DNA of 64,000 nucleotides from Hoyosella altamirensis (GCF_014191505.1 NZ_JACHWS010000001.1:496001-560000); one strand, 5' to 3'; counted from the stretch's first letter, positions 33,757 through 43,864 are shown. Notes: generated by a model not told the origin, from the letters alone. A program made the numbers and translations.

Positions 33757-34734
33757 TTAGTCGTTAGCGTGCAGTGCGGCGTTGAGTTCGATTCCTGTGC
33801 CTTCCCGTGCAACGACTTCCACAGCGCCGGACTGCGAGTTGCGCCGGAATAGGAGGCCGCTGGCGCCGCTGAGTTCACGCGCTTTGACCGTCTGGGTCTC
33901 GTCCGGCGTGATGACCGTTACTTTGGTTCCTGCGGTGACGTACAGTCCGGCTTCAACAACACAGTCGTCGCCCAGGGATATTCCCACTCCAGCGTTGGCG
34001 CCGAGAAGACAGCGCTTGCCGACCGAAATCACTTCTTTGCCGCCACCAGAGAGCGTGCCCATGATCGATGCGCCGCCACCAACGTCTGAACCGTCATCGA
34101 TCACCACTCCGGCCGAGATCCGGCCCTCCACCATCGACGTGCCAAGCGTGCCGGCGTTGAAGTTCACGAAACCCTCGTGCATGACGGTGGTTCCAGAAGC
34201 AAGATGAGCGCCGAGTCGTACCCGGTCGGCGTCGGCGATGCGAACACCAGAAGGAATGACATAGTCGACCAGGCGCGGGAACTTGTCGATGCTGTAAACC
34301 GTCACGGGGCCATGCCTGCGCAGAAGGGCGCGCACCTTCTCGAAGCCCTCGACAGCGCACGGGCCGTAGTTGGTCCACACCACGTTGGACAATTTGCCGA
34401 AGACACCATCAAGGTTGAGTCCGTGCGGCTGAACCAGGCGGTGCGAGACGAGGTGCAGGCGCAAGTATGCGTCGTGAGCATCGACAGGAGGCTCATCGAG
34501 GGACGAGATAGTCGTTCTCACGGCGACTTTCTGGACACCGCGCTCATCGTCATTGCCGACCAGACTTATCAGGTCCGACGGGGTGTCCGCCATGTTCAGA
34601 GTTTCCGTGCCGGCCGCCCCGAACGTCCCAAGTTCCGGTTCCGGATACCACGTGTCGAGGACGGTGCCGTCGGTCGTAATGTTGGCGATGCCGATCGCTT
34701 GTGCACCCGTTGCTGCAGTACTGTTTGTGCTCAC
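33757..34734 (-). CDS. dapD: 2,3,4,5-tetrahydropyridine-2,6-dicarboxylate N-succinyltransferase, DapD
   Basis: A 325-residue hexapeptide-repeat acyltransferase. The N-terminus [24 protein letters not shown] matches actinobacterial DapD; the left-handed beta helix carries [27 protein letters not shown] and ends in the IGKR-like [19 protein letters not shown]. It transfers succinyl from succinyl-CoA in the lysine/DAP pathway. GTG 34734 is chosen (SG-rich N-terminus as in M. tuberculosis, 317 residues). It is divergent from dapE, 110 bases away, so the two probably share a promoter region. Confidence 0.9.
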   Translation of the reverse strand: MSTNSTAATGAQAIGIANITTDGTVLDTWYPEPELGTFGAAGTETLNMADTPSDLISLVGNDDERGVQKVAVRTTISSLDEPPVDAHDAYLRLHLVSHRLVQPHGLNLDGVFGKLSNVVWTNYGPCAVEGFEKVRALLRRHGPVTVYSIDKFPRLVDYVIPSGVRIADADRVRLGAHLASGTTVMHEGFVNFNAGTLGTSMVEGRISAGVVIDDGSDVGGGASIMGTLSGGGKEVISVGKRCLLGANAGVGISLGDDCVVEAGLYVTAGTKVTVITPDETQTVKARELSGASGLLFRRNSQSGAVEVVAREGTGIELNAALHAND

Positions 34735-34844
34735 GGGCAGACAGGTTACCGCCCCGCTCTGACACATGGGGAAATCTCGGCGTCATGAGGGTGACTGGAA
34801 CCCCTGCGGCCTAGCGGACCGGAGCGGCCGATAGCCTGGGACCT

Positions 34845-35909
34845 GTGACTCTCGACCTTCGTGCAGACCCCATCGCGCTCACTGCGGCGCTCGTCGACAT
34901 TCCGAGCGTCTCTCACGATGAAGCATTGATTGCTGGGGAAGTTGAAGCAGCGCTGCGGGAGCAGACCACAGGATACGAGATCGTCCGTAACGGAAACGCG
35001 GTGCTCGCCCGGACCAGCAGGGGAATGCCGAGGCGGGTGATACTCGCTGGACATCTGGATACAGTGCCGATCGCGGACAATGTCCCATCGAAGCTTGACG
35101 GCGACATCCTTCACGGTTGTGGCACGGTGGACATGAAGTCAGGGGACGCGGTCTTCCTCCACCTCGCCGCCACTCTGGAGAATCCGCGCTTCGATGTCAC
35201 GTTGATCTTCTACGACTGTGAGGAAATCGCGGCTGTTCACAATGGTTTGGGCCGCATTGAACGTGAATTGCCGGAGTGGCTTGAAGCCGACGTTGCGATC
35301 CTCGGTGAACCTACGGCCGGTGTAATTGAGGCGGGCTGTCAGGGCACGCTCCGCGCTCGGCTGACTGCGAACGGCGTGCGGTCCCACTCCGCGCGATCGT
35401 GGATGGGCGAGAACGCAGTCCACAAGCTCGGACCGGCTTTGACTCGCCTGGCTGAGTACATCCCACGCTCAGTCGACATTGACGGGTGTGTCTATCGGGA
35501 GGGCCTGTCCGCGGTGAATATTCGCGGAGGAATAGCGGGCAACGTCATCCCCGATGACGCATCGCTAGATGTCAACTTCCGATTCGCTCCCGATCGGTCC
35601 GTGGAGGACGCGGTGGCGCACGTGGCCGGTGTCTTTGACGGCCTCAGCCTGAACTTCGAGATCACAGACAGCTCGCCCGGAGCCTTGCCGGGCTTGTCGA
35701 ATCCGGCAGCTGCGGAGCTGGTCGCCGCAGCCGGAGCGGTGCGTGCGAAGTACGGCTGGACGGACGTGTCGCGTTTCGCTGCCCGTGGCGTGCCGGCGGT
35801 GAACCTGGGGCCGGGCGATCCGAATCTGGCTCACCGCCGTGACGAGCACCTTCCCGTTGAGCAGATCACCTCGGTGACGGCACTGCTGCGGTCTTATCTG
35901 GCGGACTAA
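34845..35909 (+). CDS. dapE: Succinyl-diaminopimelate desuccinylase, DapE
   Basis: A 354-residue M20-family metalloenzyme, the same length as M. tuberculosis Rv1202. Metal and catalytic residues are seen in [12 protein letters not shown] (first His, Asp), [21 protein letters not shown] (catalytic Glu) and [14 protein letters not shown]. It removes succinate to give LL-diaminopimelate. The ORF starts at GTG 34845 and ends inside the convergent MMPL gene, the two overlapping by 44 bases at their 3' ends. Confidence 0.92.
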   Translation: MTLDLRADPIALTAALVDIPSVSHDEALIAGEVEAALREQTTGYEIVRNGNAVLARTSRGMPRRVILAGHLDTVPIADNVPSKLDGDILHGCGTVDMKSGDAVFLHLAATLENPRFDVTLIFYDCEEIAAVHNGLGRIERELPEWLEADVAILGEPTAGVIEAGCQGTLRARLTANGVRSHSARSWMGENAVHKLGPALTRLAEYIPRSVDIDGCVYREGLSAVNIRGGIAGNVIPDDASLDVNFRFAPDRSVEDAVAHVAGVFDGLSLNFEITDSSPGALPGLSNPAAAELVAAAGAVRAKYGWTDVSRFAARGVPAVNLGPGDPNLAHRRDEHLPVEQITSVTALLRSYLAD

Positions 35910-37980
35910 CGGCTTCTCGCGAGAGGCTTCCTGGCCACCAGATAATCGGTCCCGCTTCGCGCACGACTGCGGGCACTATGAGGGAACGCATGATGAGGGC
36001 GTCGAGTAGCACGCCGAAGGCGACGATAAACGCGATCTGCACCATGAAGATCAGCGGTATCACCGAGAGTGCAGCGAAGGTCGCCGCGAGGACGATCCCC
36101 GCGGAGGTGATCACACCGCCAGTGACGACCAAGGAGCGCAGAACCCCGTCTCGCGTGCCGATCTGCAGTGCCTCCTCTCGCGCACGCGTCATCAGGAAGA
36201 TGTTGTAGTCGATGCCGAGTGCGACTAGGAACACGAAAGCGAACAGCGGAATCACCGGATCGGCCCCAGGGAATCCCAGCGCGTAATTGAACACCAGCGC
36301 GCTCACACCCAGGGTCGCGGCGAAGGATACGACGACGGTGCCAATCAGGAAAAGCGGTGCGAGCAGGGCGCGAAGGAGAACTGCGAGAATCGTGAAGACA
36401 ACCAGTAGCACCAGCGGCATGATGAGCGCACGGTCCCGCTTGGAGGTGTCGTTAGTGTCGATCTGGACGGCCGTTGGGCCGCCCACTTTGGCCTCTGCGC
36501 CCTCAACTCCGGCCACGGCGCTGCGCAGTTCTCGCAGGACATCTTCGGCTTCAGCTGAATCAGCGGGCGCTGCGAAGGTGGCTTCGATCTGGACAAGACC
36601 GTCCCGAACGAGCGGTTCGCCACTTGCGCGGTCCCGCAGGAGAACCACATCGGCAACCCCTTCGATCTGTGCCGCAGCGAGGACCTCGTCGCCGGCGGTT
36701 TCGTTGGCGATGATGATGGCCGGTGATCCGGCGCCCGCGTCGAAATGCCGTTCGAGGGCTTGCTGGCCTTCCTGCGACTCAACTTGCAGCAGGAATATTT
36801 CGGACTGGGCCACGCCATCGGCACGCAGCAGCGGCAGGAAAGCGGCGAAGGCAAGAACCACAATGAGCGGGACAGTCCAGTATCTGCGCGGATGCGCCTC
36901 GATCCGCTTTGCCAGCGCTGCCCAGAAGCGGTAGTTACGGAAGGTTTCGCTCTCCGCATTCGGTGAGAAACGCGGACGTGAGGGCCAGTAGGCGCTGCGC
37001 CCGAGCAGGGTGAGAATCGCGGCCAGAAAAGTCATGGTCGCGATGAATGACGCGGTGATGCCGATGGCCGCGATAGGCCCGAGGCTCCGGTTGGAGTTCA
37101 GGTCGGAGAGAAGGAGGCATAGCACGCCCGCAACGACGGTTCCGGCGGAAGCGGCAATGGGAGGCAGAGCGGCACGCCATGCGCGCAGCATCGCGCCGAA
37201 CCGGTCAGTCGAGGTCCGTAGCTCTTCCCGGAACCGTGCGACGAGTAATAGTGCGTAGTCGGTTGCCGCGCCAAAGACGAGGATGAAGAGGATGCCCTGG
37301 CTTTGCCCGTTGAGCGTTACGGTCCCCGCGTCCGCGAGCAGGTAGACAACGAGGCTGGCCAGTGTAAGGGCAAGGATTGCACTGAGAACGACGATGAAGG
37401 GGAGCAGTGGGCTGCGATAGACGATGACCAGGATGATGATCACGACTACAGCGGCAACGATCAGGAGCAGGCCATCGATACCGGCGAAGGCCGCTCCAAG
37501 GTCGGCGCTTGATCCGGCTGGACCCGTCACGAACACGTTGAGGCCGTCAGGGGCACCGACAAACCCGTTGCGCAGTTCATCGACCGCATCGGCGACTGAT
37601 CCGTTGGCGTCGACAGGCACAACGATCTGGATGGCCTGACCGTCGCTCGAGGGTATGGGCGGCGAGGGGGGTCCTGCGAATCGCTCACTCTGGGCGACGT
37701 CCTCGACCGTGCCGGCGAGGTAGGCAAAGTCAGCGTCCTCGGTGCCGCCCTCGCGCTCGGCGATTACGATCGCAGGGATGGCGGTGGTGTCCGAGAACAG
37801 GCGCTGCAAGTCTTGTACCTCAGTCGACTCAGCCGATTGAGGCAAGAAGGCGGCAGCGTCGTTGACCTGTACTTCGCCGAGCTTGCCAGCGAACGGCCCA
37901 GCAACTCCTCCGAGGGCGAGCCACGCGACGAGGAGCAATGCGGGCAGGAGCCAGCGGATGGTTCGGGTACTGGTGTTCAT
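35866..37980 (-). CDS. MMPL-family (RND) exporter
   Basis: A 704-residue transporter with twelve helices in two repeats, each with a large extracellular loop. MMPL signatures [20 protein letters not shown] and [16 protein letters not shown], containing the proton-relay Asp-Tyr pair, are in place. The first helix begins right after the start ([24 protein letters not shown]). Relatives export lipids, siderophores or drugs; the cargo here is unknown. It is divergent from a MarR regulator with an operator-like repeat between, suggesting inducible efflux. Confidence 0.87.
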   Translation of the reverse strand: MNTSTRTIRWLLPALLLVAWLALGGVAGPFAGKLGEVQVNDAAAFLPQSAESTEVQDLQRLFSDTTAIPAIVIAEREGGTEDADFAYLAGTVEDVAQSERFAGPPSPPIPSSDGQAIQIVVPVDANGSVADAVDELRNGFVGAPDGLNVFVTGPAGSSADLGAAFAGIDGLLLIVAAVVVIIILVIVYRSPLLPFIVVLSAILALTLASLVVYLLADAGTVTLNGQSQGILFILVFGAATDYALLLVARFREELRTSTDRFGAMLRAWRAALPPIAASAGTVVAGVLCLLLSDLNSNRSLGPIAAIGITASFIATMTFLAAILTLLGRSAYWPSRPRFSPNAESETFRNYRFWAALAKRIEAHPRRYWTVPLIVVLAFAAFLPLLRADGVAQSEIFLLQVESQEGQQALERHFDAGAGSPAIIIANETAGDEVLAAAQIEGVADVVLLRDRASGEPLVRDGLVQIEATFAAPADSAEAEDVLRELRSAVAGVEGAEAKVGGPTAVQIDTNDTSKRDRALIMPLVLLVVFTILAVLLRALLAPLFLIGTVVVSFAATLGVSALVFNYALGFPGADPVIPLFAFVFLVALGIDYNIFLMTRAREEALQIGTRDGVLRSLVVTGGVITSAGIVLAATFAALSVIPLIFMVQIAFIVAFGVLLDALIMRSLIVPAVVREAGPIIWWPGSLSREAVSPPDKTAAVPSPR

Positions 37981-37982
37981 GA

Positions 37983-38008
37983 TTCAGCCAATTATTCAGC
38001 AAGCTGAA
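37983..38008. promoter_or_regulatory. Candidate MarR operator
   Basis: TTCAGC-AA-GCTGAA (37995-38008) is a perfect dyad, with a third half-site TTCAGC at 37983-37988, in the 50-base gap between the MMPL gene and marR. This fits a dimeric MarR regulator binding site. Confidence 0.5.
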
Positions 38009-38031
38009 CATTTTGCAACTGGGTGGGGTAA

Positions 38032-38499
38032 ATGAGCAAAGAAATCAGCGATGAACTTGCAGCATGGCCGACTGGCAGGCTCCTGTCCGTCGCGGCACGA
38101 AAGCTTGAGCACGCGTGGGAGCGAATTCTGGACGAACGCGGTCTGACCCACGCGGGACTGGTCGCCCTTCACTGTGTCGCGCGGGGCGCTCAGTATCAGA
38201 GAGAGATCGCAAAGCAGTGTCGCGTGACCGACCAGACGATGAGCCGGACAGTCGAGCGGCTAAGTCAGCTCGGATACATCACCAAAAGCCGCGACGCGCA
38301 CGATGCGCGCCGGAGCACTATCAAGATCACCGATGGTGGGTACCGGATTTACCGGGAACTGCACGCCCTCGAGCGCGACGATCCACGTCTGGTAGCGGGC
38401 CTGCCGGAACACGGCGAGCTCCGCAGGCTCCTTCTGCAACTGCTCGCACATCTAGACACTCTCACTACCGGTGAGGCCGGAGCGGCGCAGATTCGATAG
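38032..38499 (+). CDS. MarR-family transcription regulator
   Basis: A 155-residue winged-helix protein. The DNA-recognition helix region is YQREIAKQCRVTDQTMSRTVERLSQLGYITKSRDAHDARRSTIKIT, the usual MarR pattern with the wing. It sits divergently beside the MMPL exporter, so it most likely represses that gene and itself, with a ligand that may be the cargo. The ATG at 38032 has GGGTGGGGT upstream. The stop codon is 10 bases before the LOG gene. Confidence 0.87.
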   Translation: MSKEISDELAAWPTGRLLSVAARKLEHAWERILDERGLTHAGLVALHCVARGAQYQREIAKQCRVTDQTMSRTVERLSQLGYITKSRDAHDARRSTIKITDGGYRIYRELHALERDDPRLVAGLPEHGELRRLLLQLLAHLDTLTTGEAGAAQIR

Positions 38500-38509
38500 T
38501 CTTCGCCGC

Positions 38510-39316
38510 ATGGCGTCAGAGAAGATCCCATCGCAGAGTCCCGATGATTCGATGGGTAAATGGTGGGATCAATATTGCGGTCCGGTTGTCCAGCGGCGAG
38601 ATGGTACGTCAGCTGTGACAACTATGGATCAGCAACTGCTTGATAGCCGCGGGCCCAATGACTGGGTGCGTACGGACCCCTGGCGCGTCCTGCGGATCCA
38701 GGCAGAGTTTGTGGAAGGCTTCGGCGCGCTTGCTGAGGTGCCCCGGGCGGTGTCCGTATTCGGATCCGCGCGATTGCAACCAGGCAGCGAGGATTACGAA
38801 GCAGCGCGGAACATCGGCGCAGCACTCGTGCGCGCCGGGTACGCCGTCATCACCGGCGGTGGGCCAGGAGCCATGGAGGCTGCGAATCGAGGGGCCCGCG
38901 AGTCCGGCGGCTACTCCATCGGGCTCGGCATCGAATTGCCATTTGAACAGGGACTCAACGAGTGGGTGGACCTCGGTATCAACTTTCGGTACTTCTTCGT
39001 TCGCAAGACAATGTTCGTGAAATATGCACAGGCTTTCGTGTGTGTGCCAGGAGGGTTCGGCACGCTGGATGAACTTTTCGAAGCGCTGACCCTGGTGCAG
39101 ACCAACAAGATCACGAGGTTTCCGGTAATCCTGTTCGGCTCGTCTTTTTGGGGCGGCCTGGTGGACTGGATCCGCGAGCAACTCGCCGGCACGGAGAAGA
39201 TCGGCGCAACCGACGTCGGTCTCATCCATGTCACGGACAGCGTGGACGAAGTCGTCGAACTCATCGACGCCGCCCAGCAGTTGCTTCACCAGCAAATATC
39301 GACAGATAGGCAGTGA
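38510..39316 (+). CDS. LOG-family (TIGR00730) Rossmann-fold protein, long form
   Basis: A 268-residue protein with the LOG motifs GGGPGAMEAANRGA and PGGFGTLDELFEALT; the conserved Arg of the nucleotide-binding loop is in RYFFVRKTMFVKYA. Members hydrolyse cytokinin riboside monophosphates or other nucleoside monophosphates, releasing ribose 5-phosphate. The first 70 residues are extra and charged. ATG 38510 is preferred over the start at 38471. It overlaps the second LOG gene by four bases, an arrangement common next to dapE in actinobacteria. Confidence 0.85.
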   Translation: MASEKIPSQSPDDSMGKWWDQYCGPVVQRRDGTSAVTTMDQQLLDSRGPNDWVRTDPWRVLRIQAEFVEGFGALAEVPRAVSVFGSARLQPGSEDYEAARNIGAALVRAGYAVITGGGPGAMEAANRGARESGGYSIGLGIELPFEQGLNEWVDLGINFRYFFVRKTMFVKYAQAFVCVPGGFGTLDELFEALTLVQTNKITRFPVILFGSSFWGGLVDWIREQLAGTEKIGATDVGLIHVTDSVDEVVELIDAAQQLLHQQISTDRQ

Positions 39317-39888
39317 CAAAGATGAAACGGCGAGGCCAGCTCATGGTGGCCGTGTACTGTGCCTCCGGCCCCGTTCCAGCTGAATACCTCGAACTCGCGG
39401 CTGAAGTAGGCGAGGCAATCGGCGATCGGGGATGGGGACTCGTATCGGGCGGCGGCAATATCTCGATGATGGGTGCGGTCGCCACCGCGGCGCGCTCAGC
39501 CGGCGCCTGGACCGTCGGTGTGATCCCCAAGGCGCTCGTACACCGTGAGGTCGCCGATACGGATTCCGACGAACTGATCGTCACCGACACCATGCGACAG
39601 CGAAAGAAGCACATGGAAGAACGCGCGGACGCGTTCCTGACACTGCCTGGCGGGATCGGAACGCTGGAGGAGTTTACCGAGGCGTGGACCGCCGGGTACA
39701 TCGGTATGCATCGAAAGCCGCTGGTCGTCCTCGACCCGATGGACCATTTTGCAGGCTTCTTCGACTGGATCAAGTCGCTCGTGCCGAGCGGGTTCGTGAG
39801 TCAGCATTCGCTCGACAGGATCCAGATAGCGACGTCAGTTGGGGCCGCGCTTGACCTGTGCGCCACGGACTCTGGTGTGGGACCGTAA
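39313..39888 (+). CDS. LOG-family (TIGR00730) phosphoribohydrolase, short form
   Basis: A 191-residue protein, close in size to M. tuberculosis Rv1205, the cytokinin-producing LOG protein. Motifs SGGGNISMMGAVA, MRQRKKHM (substrate Arg) and PGGIGTLEEFTEAWT are intact. It should release a free base and ribose 5-phosphate from a nucleoside monophosphate. The start is GTG 39313, overlapping the long LOG gene by four bases. Paired LOG copies suggest separate substrates or a heteromer. Confidence 0.87.
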   Translation: MTKMKRRGQLMVAVYCASGPVPAEYLELAAEVGEAIGDRGWGLVSGGGNISMMGAVATAARSAGAWTVGVIPKALVHREVADTDSDELIVTDTMRQRKKHMEERADAFLTLPGGIGTLEEFTEAWTAGYIGMHRKPLVVLDPMDHFAGFFDWIKSLVPSGFVSQHSLDRIQIATSVGAALDLCATDSGVGP

Positions 39889-39916
39889 GCCGCTAGTCGC
39901 TGGATAAGGTCAATAG

Positions 39917-40780
39917 ATGGATTGGGCGATAACTGCAGTCGGTGCACTGCTGGTGTGCACGGTGCTTTGGGACATATTCCATACCTTGTGGCACACAAGC
40001 GGCCAGGGGCGGATTGCGCATGTGGTGTTGCTCGCGGTCTGGAAGGCCACCGCGGCGCTGGGCGGGCGCGGGCGCAGGCTCAGTGGCCCGCTAGCCATGT
40101 TCGGTGTCATCGGTACGTGGGGCGCGCTTGTGGTACTCGGCTGGGCGCTCATCTACTACCCGCATATGCCGGACAGCTTCAGCTACGAGCTGGGACTGGA
40201 TCCAGAACGTCCCGGGCAAGCTCTCGACGCCCTGTATATGTCGCTTGTCACTCTTGCGACACTCGGATACGGCGACATCGTTCCGACAGCGGAATGGCTG
40301 CGCATCGTGACCCCGCTCCAGGCGCTCGTCGGCTTCGCGCTGCTCACTGCGGCTGTTTCGTGGGTGTTGCAGGTTTATCCAGCGCTCTCGCGGCGGCGAG
40401 TGCTTGCGCGGCGGTTGGAGATGCTAGCTGTGGGAGGTCTCGCGGACAATCTCAATGAGATGCATGCGTGTACGGCCGCAAGGGTGCTCGATGAAGTCGC
40501 GGCCGGTCTCGCGCAGGTCCGGATCGATCTGGATCAGTATGCGGAGACGTACTACTTCCGCGATGGCGGCGCTCAATCGACCCTTGCCACGAAGCTCGAC
40601 TTCGTCGCATCGCTCGCCCGTGAGGCGCAACGGGCGGAACTGGCTGACGTGCGGATCTTGGGCCGTGTCCTCGAAGACGCGCTAGACAGGCTGGCTGACC
40701 TCATTGATCACCGATTCGTCCGGTCTGGGGGCGATACTGCCGCGGTCCTCGACATCTACGCAGCGCAGCAGCGGGTCTGA
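39917..40780 (+). CDS. Two-pore-helix potassium channel-like protein
   Basis: A 287-residue membrane protein: an N-terminal helix, then paired helices around the selectivity filter TLATLGYGDIVP. The filter T-x-G-Y-G-D is canonical for K+ channels. A helical cytoplasmic domain of about 120 residues follows (MLAVGGLADNLNEMHACTAARVLDEVAAGLA), without an evident RCK domain. K+ conductance is supported by the filter, gating is unknown. It is 28 bases after the LOG pair. Confidence 0.85.
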   Translation: MDWAITAVGALLVCTVLWDIFHTLWHTSGQGRIAHVVLLAVWKATAALGGRGRRLSGPLAMFGVIGTWGALVVLGWALIYYPHMPDSFSYELGLDPERPGQALDALYMSLVTLATLGYGDIVPTAEWLRIVTPLQALVGFALLTAAVSWVLQVYPALSRRRVLARRLEMLAVGGLADNLNEMHACTAARVLDEVAAGLAQVRIDLDQYAETYYFRDGGAQSTLATKLDFVASLAREAQRAELADVRILGRVLEDALDRLADLIDHRFVRSGGDTAAVLDIYAAQQRV

Positions 40781-40806
40781 GATCACCACCGTGACACGAT
40801 GGGAGT

Positions 40807-41691
40807 ATGCACTCCCGATGCCCCGCGTTGTCGCCAACACTGTGCGGCAAGCCCGTACCCGTGAACCGGGCTCTCGTGATGGCCATAGTCAACCGCACGC
40901 CGGACTCCTTTTATGACCGCGGCTCCACTTTCAGAGACGAGGCAGCCATGGAGGCGGTCCGTCGCGCGGTCGATGAGGGCGCCGATGTCATCGACATAGG
41001 CGGCGTGAAGGCAGGCCCCGGACGGGAAGTCGACGAAGCGGAGGAGATGCGCCGCGTAGTGCCGTTTGTCGCTGCGGTCAGGAGCACATTTCCAGACGTC
41101 GTCATCAGCGTCGACACATGGCGCGCGAACATTGCCCGCAGGGCATGCGCGGAGGGCGCGGATCTGATAAATGACACGTGGGCGGGCGCTGATCCAGAAC
41201 TGGCGGCCGTTGCTGCTGAGCTTGGTGCGGGAATAGTGTGCTCGCACACTGGAGGCGCCGAACCGCGTACGAGACCCCACCGCGTGCGCTATGCCGACGT
41301 TGCGGCCGCAGTGGCTGAGGAAGTGACCCGAGCTGCCGATCGAGCGTTGTCGGCTGGCGTGCGTGCAGACGGTATCCTGATCGATCCGACACATGATTTC
41401 GGCAAAAACACTTTTCACGGGCTCGATTTGTTGCGGCGATTGGACGTTCTTGTGAATTCCGGATGGCCAGTCTTGATGGCGCTGAGCAATAAGGATTTCA
41501 TCGGGGAGACTCTAGATGTGGGTCTGACCGAAAGATTGGAGGGCACCTTGGCAGCGACAGCTGTAGCAGCCTGGTCTGGTGCGCGAATGTTCCGGGTGCA
41601 TGAGGTGGCCCAGACGCGGAGGGTTCTCGACATGGTGGCTGCAATAGCCGGAACACGCCCGCCCGCCCGAACAGTGAGGGGTCTCGCATGA
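40807..41691 (+). CDS. folP2: Dihydropteroate synthase-like protein FolP2
   Basis: A 294-residue pterin-binding TIM barrel. ALVMAIVNRTPDSFYD, GADVIDIGGVKAGPG, ISVDTWRANIARRAC, HTGGAEPRTRP and IDPTHDFGKNTFHG match FolP2, including the terminal RMFRVHEVAQTRRVLDMV and TVRGLA. In mycobacteria FolP2 lacks detectable dihydropteroate synthase activity and lies upstream of gpgS. The start is at 40807; the first 20 residues vary between species. Stop and the gpgS start overlap (ATGA). Confidence 0.92.
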   Translation: MHSRCPALSPTLCGKPVPVNRALVMAIVNRTPDSFYDRGSTFRDEAAMEAVRRAVDEGADVIDIGGVKAGPGREVDEAEEMRRVVPFVAAVRSTFPDVVISVDTWRANIARRACAEGADLINDTWAGADPELAAVAAELGAGIVCSHTGGAEPRTRPHRVRYADVAAAVAEEVTRAADRALSAGVRADGILIDPTHDFGKNTFHGLDLLRRLDVLVNSGWPVLMALSNKDFIGETLDVGLTERLEGTLAATAVAAWSGARMFRVHEVAQTRRVLDMVAAIAGTRPPARTVRGLA

Positions 41692-42641
41692 CAATCACAC
41701 CGCTGCGCCATGATTGGATGCAGACCAACAGCTGGACTGAGCCGGAGTGGACAGTAGCTGAACTCGTCGCCGCGAAACGCGGCCGGACGGTTTCCGTGGT
41801 GCTGCCTGCGCTCAATGAGGAGGACTCAGTTGCTGGTGTGCTCGATACCATCCGCCCGCTGACTGCCGGTCTTGTCGACGAACTCATCGTCCTCGATTCT
41901 GGGTCGGAAGATCGCACTGCTGACGTAGCTCGCGCTGCAGGCGCCACCGTGTTCTCACGCGAGGAAGCGCTTCCCGATCTCGATCCGCTTCCAGGCAAAG
42001 GTGAAGCGCTGTGGCGCGGTGTGGCTGCAAGCACCGGTGACATCATTGTGTTCATCGACTCTGACCTCATTGAGCCGGACCCCATGTTCGTACCGCGATT
42101 GCTGGGACCGCTGCTGACGAGTCGTGGAATACACCTCGTCAAAGGCTTCTACCGGCGGCCACTGCTCGATGGAGGTGCGGAGCACTTTCACGGTGGCGGC
42201 CGTGTTACCGAGCTCGTCGCACGACCGATGCTCACCGCGCTGCGCCCGGAGCTTTCGGCGGTATTTCAGCCTCTTGGCGGGGAATACGCGGGCACACGTG
42301 AGCTTCTCGAGTCGGTACCCTTTGCCCCCGGTTACGGCGTGGAAATTGGGCTCCTGCTTGACACCTACCATCAATGGGGAATCGATGCGATAGCTCAGGT
42401 GAACCTGGGTGTCCGTAAGCATCGCAACCGGCCGCTGACCGATCTCGGCTTCATGAGCCGTCAGATACTGGCGACGATGCTCGAGCGGGTGGGTGTCACG
42501 GATTCAGGAGTGGGGCTCACCCAGTACCTGCCGGCCGGAGAGTCGTTTTCCTCAGTGACGTCGACCGTGGCCCTCCAGGACAGGCCCCCTCTCGTGCGCC
42601 TTGCGCATGAGCTCCATGATCGGGGCAAGATGAGAGCGTGA
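41688..42641 (+). CDS. gpgS: Glucosyl-3-phosphoglycerate synthase GpgS
   Basis: A 317-residue retaining glycosyltransferase of the GT81 type. VVLPALNEEDSV starts the nucleotide-sugar fold and FIDSDLIEPDP carries the metal-binding D-S-D motif. It joins UDP-glucose to 3-phosphoglycerate, the first step of methylglucose lipopolysaccharide synthesis, which in mycobacteria modulates fatty-acid length. The four genes folP2, gpgS, DivIVA-like and tagA overlap or nearly so, hence are one transcript. Length agrees with Rv1208 (324). Confidence 0.93.
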   Translation: MTITPLRHDWMQTNSWTEPEWTVAELVAAKRGRTVSVVLPALNEEDSVAGVLDTIRPLTAGLVDELIVLDSGSEDRTADVARAAGATVFSREEALPDLDPLPGKGEALWRGVAASTGDIIVFIDSDLIEPDPMFVPRLLGPLLTSRGIHLVKGFYRRPLLDGGAEHFHGGGRVTELVARPMLTALRPELSAVFQPLGGEYAGTRELLESVPFAPGYGVEIGLLLDTYHQWGIDAIAQVNLGVRKHRNRPLTDLGFMSRQILATMLERVGVTDSGVGLTQYLPAGESFSSVTSTVALQDRPPLVRLAHELHDRGKMRA

Positions 42642-42934
42642 CAACCGCTCTGCTTTATGTCCTGATTCTCGCCGGGGTCGCGGGTGTGTTCTTCTTGCTC
42701 GCCGCGCTCGTTTTCGGGCGCGGCGAAGCGCTGCCACCGCTACCACCGGGCACTACACCAACGGCGCTACCGTTGACCGACATTCGCGGAGATGACGTCC
42801 GCGAGCTGACGTTTCAGCAAGCGCTCCGCGGCTATAAGACATCGGAGGTGGACTGGGCGCTCGACCGTCTCGCAGCGGAGATCGACCACCTGCGCGCTGA
42901 GCTTGACGAGGCGCGGGAGTCGCGATGTCGCTGA
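42638..42934 (+). CDS. Small membrane protein with DivIVA-like segment (Rv1209-like)
   Basis: A 98-residue protein with one N-terminal helix (ALLYVLILAGVAGVFFLLAALVF), then RGDDVRELTFQQALRGYKTSEVDWALDRLAAEIDHL, which matches the DivIVA/Wag31 N-terminal segment, which binds membranes or partner proteins. The gene overlaps gpgS by four bases and the start of tagA by ten. Context suggests it works with the glycan or cell-pole machinery, but this is inferred. Confidence 0.8.
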   Translation: MTTALLYVLILAGVAGVFFLLAALVFGRGEALPPLPPGTTPTALPLTDIRGDDVRELTFQQALRGYKTSEVDWALDRLAAEIDHLRAELDEARESRCR

Positions 42935-43503
42935 TAAACGGGCAAAACCCCGGGCTGCGCTGCCCTTGGGCCCGGGGAGATCCGCTCTATGAGCAGTACC
43001 ACGATGAAGAATGGGGCAGGCCGCTGCACGGGCGCGATGCGCTCTTCGAACGACTTTGTCTCGAAGCATTCCAGTCGGGGCTGTCCTGGATCACCATCCT
43101 CCGCAAACGTGAGGCATTTCGCGCGGCATTCGCTCAGTTTCACGTTGAGACAGTTGCGCAATTCGGTCCGGACGACATCGAACGCCTGCTCAGTGACTCA
43201 GGCATTGTCAGGAACAAACGAAAAATTGACGCGTGTGTGAACAATGCCTCCCGTGTTCTTGACCTTGATTGCGATCTCGACGAGTTGTTGTGGTCATTTG
43301 CGCCACCAGCGCGTCCGCGCCGTTTGCGCGAAATTGCAGAAATTCCCGCGATAACCGCTGAATCGACGGCAATGGCCAAAGAACTCAAGAGCCGTGGTTT
43401 CGCATTCATTGGGCCGACCACCGCGTACGCACTTATGCAAGCGACCGGAATGGTCGACGACCATCTAGAAACGTGCCCGGTACGGGTGAATAGCCCTGCC
43501 TGA
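42925..43503 (+). CDS. tagA: DNA-3-methyladenine glycosylase I
   Basis: A 192-residue TAG-family enzyme. RCPWARGDPLYEQYHDEEWGRPLHGRDALFERL is the N-terminal signature, with the first zinc Cys and His, and DDHLETCPVR near the C-terminus provides the other zinc ligands. LEAFQSGLSWITILRKREAFRAAF covers the helix-hairpin and catalytic-pocket region. It removes 3-methyladenine from alkylated DNA. It overlaps the upstream membrane-protein gene by ten bases. Confidence 0.93.
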   Translation: MSLINGQNPGLRCPWARGDPLYEQYHDEEWGRPLHGRDALFERLCLEAFQSGLSWITILRKREAFRAAFAQFHVETVAQFGPDDIERLLSDSGIVRNKRKIDACVNNASRVLDLDCDLDELLWSFAPPARPRRLREIAEIPAITAESTAMAKELKSRGFAFIGPTTAYALMQATGMVDDHLETCPVRVNSPA

Positions 43504-43696
43504 GCGATTAAGCGCGGCCGGATGTGCGGTGTCGTGCTGCTCGGAACTAAGCTGTTCAGGGGAGAATGAGGAGCGTACAGCGCCAGCGCCCGCGCGGGAC
43601 AGGTTCCCGGGCACGGCGGCGGCACGATTAGACTAAGTGTCTGACTCGGCTATTCCGCCGTCAGCGGAATGTGCACAGATTTTGGAGGGAGCAGAG

Positions 43697-43864
43697 ATGG
43701 CGGCGATGAAGCCCCGGACTGGTGACGGTCCTCTCGAGGCAACCAAGGAGGGGCGCGGGATCGTAATGCGTGTGCCGCTTGAGGGTGGTGGGCGACTAGT
43801 CGTCGAGCTAACGCCAGACGAAGCCGCTAATCTGGGAGAGGCGCTGAAGACTGTGACCAGCTGA
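43697..43864 (+). CDS. DUF3117 peptide
   Basis: A 55-residue protein of a strongly conserved actinobacterial family: MAAMKPRTGDGPLEATKEGRGIVMRVPLEGGGRLVVELTPDEA. ATG 43697 with GGAGGGAGC upstream is the family start; the in-frame extension to 43637 is not. Function is unknown. Location after tagA matches Rv1211. Confidence 0.92.
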   Translation: MAAMKPRTGDGPLEATKEGRGIVMRVPLEGGGRLVVELTPDEAANLGEALKTVTS

